DNA of 64,000 nt from Petrolisthes cinctipes (GCA_033782935.1 JAWQEG010000521.1:53501-117500); one strand, 5' to 3'. Counted from the first letter of the stretch, positions 9,265 through 22,100 are shown. The notes: generated by a model from the sequence alone, not told the origin. A program made the numbers and translations.

Positions 9265-10091
9265 GAAAAGCCTCCGATGAATGAGAGAGGGAAGAATGGG
9301 GAAAGGAAGGATAGTTGAAATGACATTATATCAGAGTAATCTCACTCACTGTATGTGGTTAAATATGACGGCTACTAATTTCTTTAAGCTATACCAGGAA
9401 ACAGACAAATACCTCACTGAGTATAACCTCCCTCTGGAAGTAATGAGGGTGAAAATATATAGGTACAGTCGGCGGCAAAAGTCGTGTGGTCTCACTCAGC
9501 GTTTCTTGAAGGATATTATTATATAGGATAATAATCGAACCAACACATTCACCATTCAAAAACACAATATTCCTGGGGGGAAATTAAAATACTTCTGCTT
9601 TAATTGGTTTACGAGCCTGTTAAGCTTATATTTCCATACTGTAAGCCTTACTTCATGGCGTGGCAGATGTGGCAACAGGACTTTTGCTTCTGACTGTACA
9701 TATATGCTATACCAGCCGATTCTCTAAACCTGGCTTAGGTAATTTAAGGTCTAGCTTTGAGCGATCTATATTTTCCACTTTATATATGTACACATTAGGA
9801 ATAAAGAAACCATTGTAGGAGTTATAGCTTACAATGTCAAAAGGATAGCCGGGCCGGGTGGGTAATAACTGTACTCACGTGTATATGATTATATCCTGGC
9901 TGCAGGTGCTGGAACTCTACAACTGTGTGCTGGGGTTGTCTGCCGCACGTCTCATGGTGGACACGTGTGAGAACCTGCACGTAATGAAGGGACTGAGGAC
10001 TTGGCGTGGTCTCACCCTCCACGACCTCGTGCTCCTCAGGAAACACACCAGGGGTCATCGTCGCACAGCAGAACTTAAGATCCTACCATGA
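6295..10091 (+). CDS. Leucine-rich repeat protein with F-box-like N-terminus (3 exons, 549 aa)
   Basis: Three exons, 6295-7566, 8999-9190 and 9906-10091, join in phase 0 into one 549-residue frame ending at TGA 10089-10091. Residues about 40-95 contain a helical segment with YLEQLPRELRAMMVHNAL, like an F-box-type helix (LPxEL). From about residue 155 the protein is built of LRRs of the cysteine-containing RNI/AMN1 type, with repeats such as LRRVRLINASDEALTLLTRH and LTHLDVSGSAGVTDEGIGRV. Each intron falls after a Leu-Gln and before Val-Leu-Glu-Leu (RLQ/VLELDC and NLQ/VLELYN), so exons 2 and 3 are single repeat units of 64 and about 61 residues. There is no signal peptide or membrane segment. 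By family analogy it may be a substrate adaptor or scaffold, but the F-box itself is weak and no orthologue is named. Confidence 0.87.
7918..8339 (-). pseudogene. Non-LTR retrotransposon reverse transcriptase, C-terminal remnant
   Basis: The minus strand encodes KLEAVEMWLWRRILKIPAW, then RQMRFLGHVMRRDEMEAVVL, then RRARGPQRNKFMDGV. These are the typical C-terminal motifs of RTE/CR1-type reverse transcriptases (EMW-WRR-L-IPW, RFLGH-MR, G-R-RGRQR). About 129 codons are open. Upstream coding on the same strand continues at 8520-8940 after a fold-back insertion. It lies antisense in intron 1 of the LRR gene. Confidence 0.85.
8340..8519. mobile_element. Fold-back MITE with 27-bp terminal inverted repeats
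   Basis: The ends are perfect inverted repeats, CTGGGCTGGTACTTATAGAA...AGTCATA and its complement (8340-8366 and 8493-8519). The 180-bp element also has internal repeats of CACTATGAATCTGTCATAAG. It interrupts the reverse transcriptase remnant, so it is younger. No clear target-site duplication is visible. Confidence 0.85.
8520..8940 (-). pseudogene. Non-LTR retrotransposon reverse transcriptase, palm-region remnant
   Basis: On the minus strand around 8855-8745 the frame reads ADDTVLVADSAEKLQHLLD, then VKASQEKGL-like and VNMDRPKC-like sequence. This is the (Y)ADDTVL catalytic motif and following segment of non-LTR reverse transcriptases. Frameshifts and stops break it. Together with 7918-8339 it forms one 5'-truncated element of about 0.84 kb, split by the repeat at 8340-8519. 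Confidence 0.75.
8999..9190 (+). CDS. LRR gene exon 2 (64 codons)
   Basis: Preceded by TAATGCAG and followed by GTGAAC at 9191. It encodes VLELDCMTGVGPKAW through NRMNNLQ in phase 0 and continues the repeat pattern of exon 1. The frame runs 90 bases past the donor into a CT microsatellite, which is clearly intronic. Confidence 0.85.
9221..9261. repeat. (CT)n microsatellite in LRR intron 2
   Basis: About 20 CT units. Confidence 0.95.
9906..10091 (+). CDS. LRR gene exon 3 (61 codons and stop)
   Basis: The acceptor GGCTGCAG precedes VLELYNCVLGLSAARLMVDT; the exon ends KILP at TGA 10089-10091. The segment is GC-rich compared with its surroundings, as expected for coding sequence here. Confidence 0.85.
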   Translation: MLELYNCVLGLSAARLMVDTCENLHVMKGLRTWRGLTLHDLVLLRKHTRGHRRTAELKILP

Positions 10092-10223
10092 TAACCGCAA
10101 AATTTCAGCATGGCAGGGCAAGGCAGTGCAGGGCTGATTATGGGCTACGATAAGGTTGGATAGGACAGCTAACGATTGAGTATTAGTCCATGAGCTGGGC
10201 AATATTTGAGTACCAAAAAGGTG

Positions 10224-10229
10224 AATAAA
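10224..10229 (+). terminator. Candidate polyadenylation signal of the LRR gene
   Basis: AATAAA lies 133 bases after the stop codon, followed within 40 bases by a GT-rich stretch (GTGGATGTCTGAAGTGTTGG). Confidence 0.55.
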
Positions 10230-12135
10230 TTCCATGTGTATTTTCAACAAGGTGGATGTCTGAAGTGTTGGAAAATGGTTGATGGACATCCCAGAAATGT
10301 AGCCAAACACCTTTTTGGCAGCCATCTCTAGTAAGTATCGTAAGATTTTCACCGAAATTTTGGACTTCAGTAAAAAAAATTACGTAACTTTAGTTGACTT
10401 TTGGTCCGAAATACCCGCTGCAGAGAAGAGATTGTTATGATTCCAGTGCTGCCAGATACAAAGAAATGTCCCCATTTTATAGTGTATAGGGTTCCAAAGG
10501 GCTGCAGGAGTCATAAGTCAAAAATTGGGAAATTTTACTAGAGATCCATACTCCTTTTTATTAATTAAACCATTGAAGATACGAGATTCTTAACATTCCA
10601 AAAACACTCGATAAGTAGCAGCCTTAATGTATAAAGGGAATTATTTTTACCAATATATTATCGTGACTACTATCCTATAATTTTGGGCAGATTATGGAGT
10701 GTACTGTATAAGGAACAAGAAGGGTTGTTTAATATTATGATATAGCTCAATGACTTTTAAACATCTATACTAAACCAAGCTTTTTTTTGTACTCTTTTCT
10801 CATTGTTATACTGTACAAGATAATAAGTTGGCTTATGAATTTACTGTACTTAGTGTCCTAAAGCAATGCTAGCTCATGCTAGATTATATATTTATCTAAT
10901 CCCAGGATCTAAATAGGCCCAAACTAACTTGCCAATTTTTAATAAAGAGACCACATGCAGAGTAGCCTAACAAGCCCTAATTCAGCCAATGCCGATCTTA
11001 AATGGTCAATATGGTCACTGCATACTGATGTAGGCTATGATACATCATTGTGTGTTTCAGCCGTCCTATATTAAGAGTTAAGTGTTATTTTTATCTCGCA
11101 AATTAATATTAATTAGTATACAATTATTAAGACTATGTTCTCTGAATTCATTGGTTTTCTGTTGATGCATTGGTTTCAATAATATTTCTAGTGTGGAGAG
11201 GGCCTAGGAGTGATTTTTATTATTGCAGATTGGTTCTTCATTGGAATGTAGAATTTACAGAAGGCCTACATAAAAATAATACATTACTGTAGTCAACACT
11301 GGCCTTTTAATAACCTGATGATAATTTACTAGTTTAGTAATACTGTACTGTATAGATTTTGGATAGTAACATTATGAGTTATTATGATATAGGCTAAATA
11401 AGATTTTACCGGTTATAGACTGAGGTAGAGTGGGCATAGAGAGAGCTCATTTATAAAATTCAGATTTGTAGGTGGATGGTAGAATACAAGGGAGGAGTGT
11501 TGTATTTTCAATATTAGAACTCCAACAAAGATTAGTGTCCACTACCATGGTGTACATACGTTGTATATATATATTATAAGAAGGTGACTGTGGATGAGTG
11601 CCAACGATAGTTTTGTTTATCTAACTCATTTCACCATTTAACCGAAATGTATTTATATTTAATCAGCCATTCACTGATATATCGGTTAAAGAAATACTTA
11701 TTCATATATTGTGAGTCACTATAATGTAGTTAATATACCATATCATCAATGAAAGACCGAATAAATGAAATAATATCTTACCCTGCTGGCATAAGCTAAC
11801 AGGCTGGCGGGTTGAGGGGAAGGGCAACTTATCATGGCCGCCAACCCACTTCCGGTGGTGACACGCCAGGGGGGGGGGGGTTGCGCGCTCTATATATGTG
11901 TATAGCTCTGTGGTTACCATGCAGTCATTAATTAAACTGCCACAGTTACGTTCTACCTAGAGTATTTAGATTTTTTTTTTCGTATATATGGATATCATAA
12001 TTAGTTACAGATACTAATATGTCTTTTTAGATACAGGATCTGTGAGCGAAAAAGATATATTGATCGATTTATGATAAGAACGATAATGGAGATTGAGTTG
12101 AGTTGTGTGTCGAAGTATCGCCTTTGCATCGGCAC
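10230..12135. other. Intergenic, AT-rich, no gene recognised
   Basis: No coding pattern on either strand and only short chance frames. A G run of 12 bases lies at 11869-11881, next to a GC-richer patch at 11780-11890. Confidence 0.55.
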
Positions 12136-12139
12136 TTGC

Positions 12140-12490
12140 ATTTTCTTTATTTTCTTTCTATCCTATTCCATTATTTCACTAATTTTAATTTTTCTTATAT
12201 TCCACATTTTAGTTAGGGTTTCCTTTTTCAATTCCATATTCTCATTTACAAATAACATTCTCCCCACTATATTAATACCATTCTCTTCATATGGCCTTTG
12301 TAATTCTTGTAGACATTTTCTCTCCTCATTGGGGCAATCCAACAAGAAGTGCATCTGTGGTTTGTACGTACCTGAGGCTGGCCCAGCAAGCGTTCTGATT
12401 GGCTGAGAGGATCCTTATGACACCTACGTAGTTGGACTTGGTTAATATGCTCCCTGGCAATGAGTGGCACCGCCAGTGTCCCAGCGTGTC
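12140..12490 (-). pseudogene. C-terminal remnant of a jockey-type non-LTR retrotransposon
   Basis: The minus strand reads, across a frameshift, HWRCHSLPG / INQVQLRRCHKDPLSQSERL... and then MHFLLDCPNEERKCLQELQR. The HFLLDCP-(x)n-R motif is the zinc-knuckle-like C-terminal segment of jockey/R1-type elements. The two parts are in different frames, so the element is dead. It sits 0.6 kb upstream of NAA10 in the opposite direction. Confidence 0.55.
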
Positions 12491-13104
12491 AGATGATAAA
12501 TATTTTTGCGATATATTTATTTCAGTCATATGACGCTAATATGATATTTGTTTACAAATCGCAGCTTCGGCGGTCACATTGGCCCACATCCTCGCCAAAA
12601 CATAGACCCCAAGAGCTACAATATTTGCAGCAAATCTCCGAGCCTCCCGCCAAGGATCCCGCCGCCCTCGCTCCATCTTTGTTATTATTGTTATTGACTT
12701 ATTGTTCGACGAATCACGGATCGCGCGTCGACGCGAATAGTGAACACGTCTGCTAGTAGAGGTGTTTTCAAGTTCGACGAACTAGTTGTACCAAATTACC
12801 ATTTGGTTGGGTGAAGCAGTCCAGTGAAACGCCCCGTGTGATACGTGCTTTAGTATCATTATCAATATAATCCCACGTGTATAATCCTTAAAATTATGTA
12901 GGGGACGAGACCAAAGTTTTCCTAGTATATATCTAGCACATTTCCCATCTAGTCTAGCAGTCTATAATTTTTTTTTTTTTATAGCTCATATTTGTTGGTC
13001 ACATTTGGCAACACTGCCAGTCTGCCATTGGCAACACTGGAGTCTGGAGGAAAACACGAGCCAGTTTTGTGAATAACAACAGAGCCACTTATTATATTAC
13101 TATC

Positions 13105-13125
13105 ATGAATATTCGGTGTGCCAAG
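13105..13125 (+). CDS. NAA10: NAA10 exon 1 (7 codons)
   Basis: ATG AAT ATT CGG TGT GCC AAG, followed by the donor GTGAG. It encodes MNIRCAK in phase 0, the conserved N-terminus of the family (MNIR-A-PEDL). Confidence 0.95.
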
Positions 13126-16100
13126 GTGAGATTTGTCTTGTTTTATGGTAAGAGATAGAAATTAACTATTATACGATTTGTCTATTGTAAAATTTGTCTT
13201 GTTATATGGTAAGAGAAGATAATTAACATGTGACTATAAATGTATTGGACACCACACGTAGGGCCGTATGCAAGAACATCGGTGGTATTGACGATGGTGT
13301 GGTACCGGTATGATGGCCCCATAAACAACAGAGCCATCGTACTGGTACCACGAACGTTCTTGCATATGGCCCGTAATCTATTGTTGGTAATAGTCAGCGT
13401 TTGTCCATAATTTGTTTTCGACTCCAGGTTTTCAGAATGCAATGTTTGGTAAATATTGAAAGAATTACCGTTGTCGCGTACGCTTTTTCTACCTTCATTA
13501 CCCACTTATTTAGACCATTCTAAGACTATTTTCTTCTATGGTATTTCCTCCGCATAGGGCATTTTGAAATTAGCCTGACCTTACCTAACCTACCCTAGAC
13601 CGCAGCAGACTACCGGGACCTAACCTGGGCAGACTACCGGAACCTGGGCAAACTACCAGGATATAACCTTGGAAAAGTACAGGAAATGACGGTATTTATT
13701 GACAGAATTGCCGTTTTGTAGCAGTGTTGCCAGATCCGGCTAGGTCCCAGTATTTTGCCCTGGTTATGTGGGTTGGAAAGCCTGTTTCCTTGTGGTTGAC
13801 CATAGCTTTTCCTTTTTATCATAACTATAGTGTATGAGTATAATATAACTACTGGCCCATACTTATTCAAGAACATTTATGGTGTTGACGATGGTTTAGT
13901 ACCTTTACAATGACTCAATAGACACACTATAAATCCATGCTACTGGTACCACACCATCGTCAATACCACGGATGGTGTAGTACCTGTATGTTGACTTGAT
14001 AGACGCACTATAAATCCATCGTACCAGTACCACACAATCATCAATACCACTGGTTATATTCTTGCATACAATAGTAAGATGTAATATAAATGAATTGAAA
14101 TTTCTGGTATTGTTTCAGCCAGAGGACCTGATGCACATGCAACACTGCAATCTGTTATGCCTTCCAGAAAACTATCAAATGAAATATTACCTCTATCATG
14201 GACTCTCCTGGCCACAACTCTCTTATGTAGCTGAGGATGAATTGGGGCAGATTGTAGGGTAAGTAGTGTTTGTGTGAATGGAAACCACCTTGATAATAAA
14301 CTGTTTGTATGAGGATGAATTGGTACACATTGTAGGGTAAGTAGTGTTTGTGTGTATGGAAACCACCTTGATAATTAACTTGTTTGTATAAGAAACAACA
14401 TTGACTAAGGTGATACACATTTTCATAAGTAAAGCCGGGTTCCCACCTAGCTGCCTTTCCTTCCTGATGTCTCCCGACCATTTAAGAAATCAGTTTTCGG
14501 CTCTAATTGTCACCATGTTCGGGGACAAGACCCACGTTGTCCCGTCAGGACGCCTTTAGTCACCTGGGGTCGGCTACTGTGTACTTTTTGAGCATGCTCA
14601 AAGTTGGACGGGATGGTTGGCATGGTTGTCAATCGTCGGCTTTGGTCAGTTCACTTATCCCCAACTGCCACCGACTTTTTTGGGTGGGTGGGTTGGTAGG
14701 GGGCCTCCCCTGGCAGGACGTGTCTAGTTTTCCATAAACGGGTATAGGACGACCAAATTTCAAAAAACATATCACAGCTAGTTGTCTCTGACATGGCAAC
14801 AGGGTGTCACGTGATGTCGGCAATGCGTCCCCAGGTATAAAAAACGACCGCGTATCATCCTTTCATGTTGGTGGAATTGTTGGACAATTTTCTCAGTCCA
14901 CTAATCACCTAGCAGTAAGTAGGTGCCCGGCTGTAAGAGCAAAGAATGCAACCTTGTAGGCTAGGGGAAAATATGTTGATGTAACAGACTGACTTTAATG
15001 ACCTACATATGAGTCGATAGGCATAAAGCCCAAAATCGTCTTCGCCCTCTCATTCTCCTGCCATGTACAGTCGGCAAAAAGAGTTTCGTTACCATCCTTT
15101 TAACAGTGTGATGTAATGTTGGTACGCCTGACTGGCGAGTCAGGTGTGACGCGAGGGCCACCCAGGCCCACCCTCCATGCCCATCGGCCCCATCCCTCAG
15201 TGTCTCATAGGCAGGCAAGTGGGGATGATGTTCTTTCACCCACTGTTATATTATCTGGATATTTCACGGTTATTCGTGTTCTAAAATACTCAAACGCATT
15301 TCCTTATGTTTAATAATGAATAGTTAAATAGTAATAGTTCTTGTACACTACCGCGGCCCGAATATTATCAGCTGCAGCAAAGACGATAGCTGTCCCAGAT
15401 GTCTTGGATGACACTAGGCACTGCTGCCCAGTTGGCGGACTACCAGCCCTACCATGCTTACCGATGTTAAAATTAACGTAGGGGTGGTAACGAAACTTTT
15501 TTTGCCGACTGTACAACACCTCACATTCCTTCAATGTCGCCTTCATGCCCTACAAGGATGTCTGCCACTGCAAAGACCACCTTCAAAAAGATGAAGAAGA
15601 TTCGTCCTTCCAAGGAAGGACCATCAACTTCTTCCTCAGCGTCTGTCTCTCCTGCTGAGCCACAATGACGCTGGACAACAACAGTGCAGAATTGGTTTCC
15701 ATTTTTTACCCTTCTGTTGCCAGCACATACAAAAGCAAGTCATAAGGGTTAAGGCCAGACAATTCCATGTAGAAGTTGAGCAGAGGTTTGTAGGAAAGAT
15801 GTTTCTCCAGCAGAAGGGTTGAGTGAACTGTCATATGACAAGGGTTACGCCCACCTCATCACATCGCCTCGTCCTACTTGGGGCATCGGCGCATTACCCC
15901 AAACTACTCACGTCTATGTGGTCATGTCCCAGTTGTGTTGTAGTCCTGTCCTCAACTCGACTATCCAAGATCATTCGTCTCTGTTCGTCTCCAATCGGGA
16001 ACATACCTGGGTCTTGTCCTAGTCTGGTCCCAGTCTGGACAACTGTTGTCAGGGGTTGGACGCAGAGGTGTGGGGGGCGTGGCACAGTCAGCTTAAGTCG

Positions 16101-19100
16101 TGCACGAATGACCACATCTTTCGAAACTTTGGTGGTCGGGAGGCATCGAGAGGGAAGGTTGGCTAGGTGGTAGCCCAGCTTAACTGAACATCAACATCCA
16201 TATCCGTATCCATATTTACAATGACAATATTACCACATCTGCATCCATAATACTCAGATGTGAAGTAAAGATGTAAAGAATATGTGAAATAGAGTTATAT
16301 TCGATTAATTTACTAGGATAGGGTTGAGACAAGGGGTGTGTTTACAATTATTATACAGTACTGGCAAAAAAAGCAGAGCACAAACTATACCAGGATGAGG
16401 ATGGGATATGGATGTATTACATTATTTTTTAGAGTATATACAGTACATCAAAAATGCATAGCAAAAACCAGGATAAGTCTGGAATAGAAGTGTATTTACC
16501 ATTATATTACAGTATTATTTAGAATAATATTTATACAGTACTGAGAAAAAACAAAAATGTAGCACAAACCATACCAGGATAAGGCTGGAGTACATATATT
16601 TTTACCATTATAATAATTATAGACATAGTCATAGTATATTTTTACAGTACTGGCAAAGAAGAAAAAGCATAGCACGGACCATACCAGGCCATTGCATTTT
16701 TCCTGTTTGGTATAGGCCCTCATAGCATTGCCCTGAAATGGCAATACCAGTATAGTATGTCACTGAAGGGCTACCAATTCCCCCCAAACTATCCCCGGAA
16801 ACAAATCACCTCAGTGTTACTAATTGGAGATACAGTATGTTTCATTACATAGTTTGGAGGATTCATTGGCACTCCATTTTACCCTCCCTCTTTATGGTCC
16901 CTTCAGGACTGGTCTCATGGAAGGTGCGGCCCCACTTGTAGCTCTTGTGGTAATGTGGAGTTGGGCCCACAGCACTAGCTGTGGGATCAAAGACCTTCCC
17001 CCCAATCTCCCTGGTGGTCGGAAGCCCCCAGACTCCCTGGTCCAGTAAGCTCTGGTCCCATCTTCCTGGGATTTGCTTCAATAGCCCAGACATATAAGGC
17101 CAGCCCCTACTTTATTTTAATTTGTTTTTTTTTTTACTGTGACCAGAGCATACCGGGGGTCTGTGGGGTAGGAGGCCATTCTGCCCCGGGAGAACATCAA
17201 CAACATCCACCACCACCTCCAAGAAATTGTCCCTTTTATAAAAAATGGATGCCTTGAAAATTCCAAAACTTTAAGATTTTCAGATAATAATGGAGACTCA
17301 ATTTTAGTGCAGTAGTAAAAGAATCACTTCATAGATACATACACAGTAGTGGAGATCTGATGCTATCTATACTAAAGATAATGTTTTACACTCTTTATAT
17401 ACCGTAATACATAACTCAGATTGTGTGTTTAAAATTATTTAAGAATGTAAATACTGTATACTTTTGATACAATAGAGTGTCTTGATTCCTTCGAAGTATG
17501 CCAGAAAATAGAATCAGTTGAACAAAAATAATGGTGTCCTATTGCTTGGAGTAGTTTGGAGGAATCAGTTGCTCCAGATATACCAACACTGCCTTAATGT
17601 TTTATACTAATTTATATAATATATTACAGGTATGTGCTTGCCAAGATGGAAGAGGAAAGTGAAGAGGATCCCCACGGACACATTACCTCCCTGGCTGTAC
17701 GTAGGAGTCACAGGTTAGTTGATTATAATCCAGGATATTATATAATTTGTAAATAATATGGTATTTAATTATCAACCTAGACATTGAATTTATAAGTAAT
17801 AAAGTGATTAATTATCAACCAAGTCATTTAATTTATAAATAGTACTGGGTATGGTAATTAATTATCAACCAAGTCCTTTAATTTATAAATAGTATGGTAA
17901 TTATCAACCAAGACATTGAATTAATAAATAGTACACTAAGTAATTATCAACCAAGACATAATTAATTTATTAATAGTACAGTATTTTAATTTAAGTGATG
18001 GAATTTATATATACTGTACAGTAGTATAGTCATAGAGTATAACTCATCATGCACACACAGACAGACACAGTGTACAGTAATCCCTTGTTTTGCACTGTTG
18101 TTATGGGTGTGTATTATACCGTTATGTATGAATCAGTGTACAGTAAACACTCATTATCCACCACTTGGTTTATGGGTGTGTAATGTACAAAGAGGGTTTA
18201 CTGTACACACATTCATTACATACAGTACAATACACACTCATATAATATACAAAGAGGGTTTACTGTACACACATTCATTACATACAGTACAATCCATACC
18301 CATGTGATGTACAAAAAGGGTTTACTGTACAGTCGCAGCACATAATCCTTTACCAGATTTCCCCTTACACCCTGATCAAGGACTATGTGCCACAACTGTA
18401 CATAGATTTATTACATACAGTACAATACACAGTCATAACACCAGTGGTAAACAAGACATTACTGTAATTTTATAATAAGGTATTGATTGGAAAAGTCCCA
18501 TTGATATTATCACACTTGACTGGAATGGGCTAAACATAATCCATCGGATGCAAGAACATCCATGGTGTTGATGATGGCATGATACCGGTACGATGGCTCT
18601 GTTGGTTATCTATGGAGTTATCGTGCCGGTACCATACCATTGTCAACAACACAAATGTTCTTGAATATGACCCAATGACTCACAAGAATAAAATATGATT
18701 ATAATTATACTGTACAGTAATGGTATTGTTATTATTTAACATATCTCTGATTATCCATTTGTCCAGTACTGTATAAGATAAACTGAGTAACTGATAAGAA
18801 ATGGTGTCTAGCGGCAGAGGGGATTACCCGTCAAATATTTGGTGCGTTTGTTTTTTATTGTTTTTTATACATAACCAAATGGTGTATAAAATAAGCTATG
18901 GTTTGGTGTATAATAATGTGTGTTTGTGTACATGTTTACTTTGTGAATTTTATCTAGCTTTACCTTCTTTTACTGAAAACTACTAAGGCTACTTGTAAGC
19001 CACTCTGATGTTAGACACCTAAAATGACTTATGATATAACATCACCAAAGGTTATGTATAATTACTATGTCAATGAAGGAAATAGAGAGAATAATAGGAA

Positions 19101-22100
19101 GATTTGTTGGAACTAGAAAATTAAAGGAATAATTTAAGGGGATAGTACTGTACAGTGTTGGTAAATCTGGACCAACTGATTCCTCCAAACTATTCTAAGC
19201 AATAGGACATAATTGTTTTTGTTAATTTTGTTCTATTCCCTGGCATACTTTCGAAAACCTCAAGCTTTCTCATGTACCAAAAGTGTATTATGTATGTGTG
19301 TACCCTCTGAAGAACATATCATTGATTAAATAGTATATATATAAAAATATATAAATACTGTATAATTATCTATATATATAAATAAATATTTTTCATGTTT
19401 GATTTTCAGACGTTTAGGCCTTGCCCAGAAGCTAATGGACCAGACAGCTAGAGCAATGGTTGAATGTTTTAATGCCAAGTATGTGTCACTTCATGTACGT
19501 AAATCCAACAGAGCCGCCCTCAACCTCTACACCAATACCCTCAAGTTTACGTAAGATATCCGGACTTATATTTATTGCATTATTTTTCATTATAGTGTAT
19601 TATATTTATTGCATTTATCATTATACAGTACTGTAAAACTCCCTAACTTCGGACTGCGCCATAACTTCGGACATTTCGCGAAAAAATGTAATAATTCAAC
19701 TGTACTGGAAGAGAGTGCTATATTTGCAAAAATTAATGATGGTGTTAGTTAGGGGAATGTTCAAAGACTATTATGTATAAATTCTATTATAATAGCTTGA
19801 ATATGTTTGGGTGAAAATATTCGACAAATGCAATGAAAAAAAAGTCTGAATTTTTTAACCCTGAAAACTTTGTTCACACAAAACAAAGAGTTTCAGTTGT
19901 AAGAACGTGAATGGTACGATTTTACGTGGACACTATCTGTAAGTACTGGGCAGTAAACAAATTTAAAATATATGCATGCATAACCGTGTTATGATTTTTT
20001 TAATGAATGTTTCCATATTTTACAGAAAAAAGTCCTAACTTCGGACAGACAAATTAATTAAGGTAAATATATTCCAAACTTCGGACAGACAATATATATT
20101 AATGTTAAGTGATACAAATTATATAAACAGAAAAACATACCTAATACATCAAAATCTCCAACGAAAAAGAAAAGAGCTTACACAAGTAAAGTATCCAAAA
20201 GAGCCCTTGAATAGACTAAAAATGACATAAATAACAACAACATGAGTGCGCAAAACAACAGAAAAATATAAATTAAAAAAAGGACAGTGCATGATTACCT
20301 GAAACAAAAACATAGCAAACCAGTAGGACGTGGAACCTCATTGACTCATGATGAAGAGTTACTGTTGTGGAACAGAATCCTCACAATCCTCACAATACTT
20401 GACCGTAAGCAAAGGATGATTTTTGATGTAGATGTAAACCTTTGGCCTAAGTAATGATACCGGTACCCATATAATATGTGATATAGTTCTGCAAGATTGT
20501 CAGTACTACCAGTACAATAGTTATTGCCTGTAAGGGGCTATAGTATGGTGCCTTAACCAGTAATGAGTTTTATTTTGAAGGAAAAAGTTATATTAGTTAT
20601 TTAGTTATAATATTTTATACAGGTAATCAAGTCAAGGAATACCGAAAATGGGTGTGTGTGTCATTAGTACCTGGAATTATGTTATTTCAGTATGCATTTG
20701 TTGAGTCAGTGAGGTAGCAACTTGATATTTAGGTGAATTTTTTTTTTTTTTTGTTAAAGAAGAGGTCACTTCCTCTTCCGGTTTTGTGAATACGTAATGC
20801 GTTTTTTTTTTTTTTTTTTTCGGCTAGAAAAGTTTTTGAATAGTTCTTAGTTAGATCTATGCCAAGAATACCTCACTACAATGTGATATGATGCAACTTA
20901 TTGTGATTTCAATTTATGTGCTTAAAAAAGAAGCTATTTTTGGATATATCTCTATATATGTATAACTCTGGCCATGAATGCAGTAATTTTTTTTTTACAT
21001 TTTTTAAAAACTCCTCAGGTGTCCGAAGTTCAGCAAGCGTGTCCAGAGATCGATGCTGTTAACCATTCTCATGTTTAAAGGGAAAATACAATCCTGTCCG
21101 AAGTTGGGAAGAACTGTCCGAAGTTAGGAAATTTCTGCCTAACTTCAGACACTTGAAAATTGTTTAAAAAAAAGCACGAATTTAGTGTGCTTAATTTTTT
21201 TTGTTATATGGATTTAGGAGGTACACTCTCCCTGGCTACCACATGACACCAACAGGAATAAAATTGCACCATTACCTGTATTAACAGAGTTATTCACTAA
21301 AACATGTAAAAAATGTCCGAAGTTAGGGAGTTTTACTGTATTATATTTATTGCATTTATCATTATATAATACTGTATTATATCTGTTGCATTATTTATCA
21401 TTATTTAGTATTATATTTATTGCATTATTTATCATTATTTAGTATTATATTTATTGCATTATTTATCATTATATTTGTTGCATTATTTATCAGTATATAG
21501 TACAGTGTTGGTACAGTAAATCTGGAACAACTGATTCCTCCAAACTGTTCCAAGCAACAGAATTTTTTTTTTTTTCCTTTCTTTCTATCTTTCTTCATTT
21601 CTTTTCCTTCTTTAATCTGGTCCTGTTTCCTGGCATACTTTGGAGGAATCAAGGCACTTCAATGTATCAAAAATAACTTTAAAACTTGATTGTACTGTAT
21701 GATGTGTATTAGTTTTTGGCAGGCCTGGGTAGAGTGCTTAGTATAGGGTTGGTAAATCTGGAGCAATTGTTTCCTCCAAACTATTCTCAGCAACAGGCCA
21801 CCATTATAATCATTAATCTGATCCTGTTCCCTAGCAATACTTAGGAGGAATCATGGCACTCCATTGTACCAAAAGTTTACTATCCCCTTAATTCTTAGAA
21901 TTTGATGATGGGTGTGCATAGATTTGTCTGACAAGGGTAACCCTGACTTTAGCTTCTACAACTCTGAGTCGTGTTAATATGATTGGTGTTGACATTTTCT
22001 TGCCTTACAATATACTTTATTGATAAACCTGTAAGAGATAAATTTGGTTAATATATAATGGTATATGCATGACTTAAAAGGGGTAGTAAATAAGTGTAAA

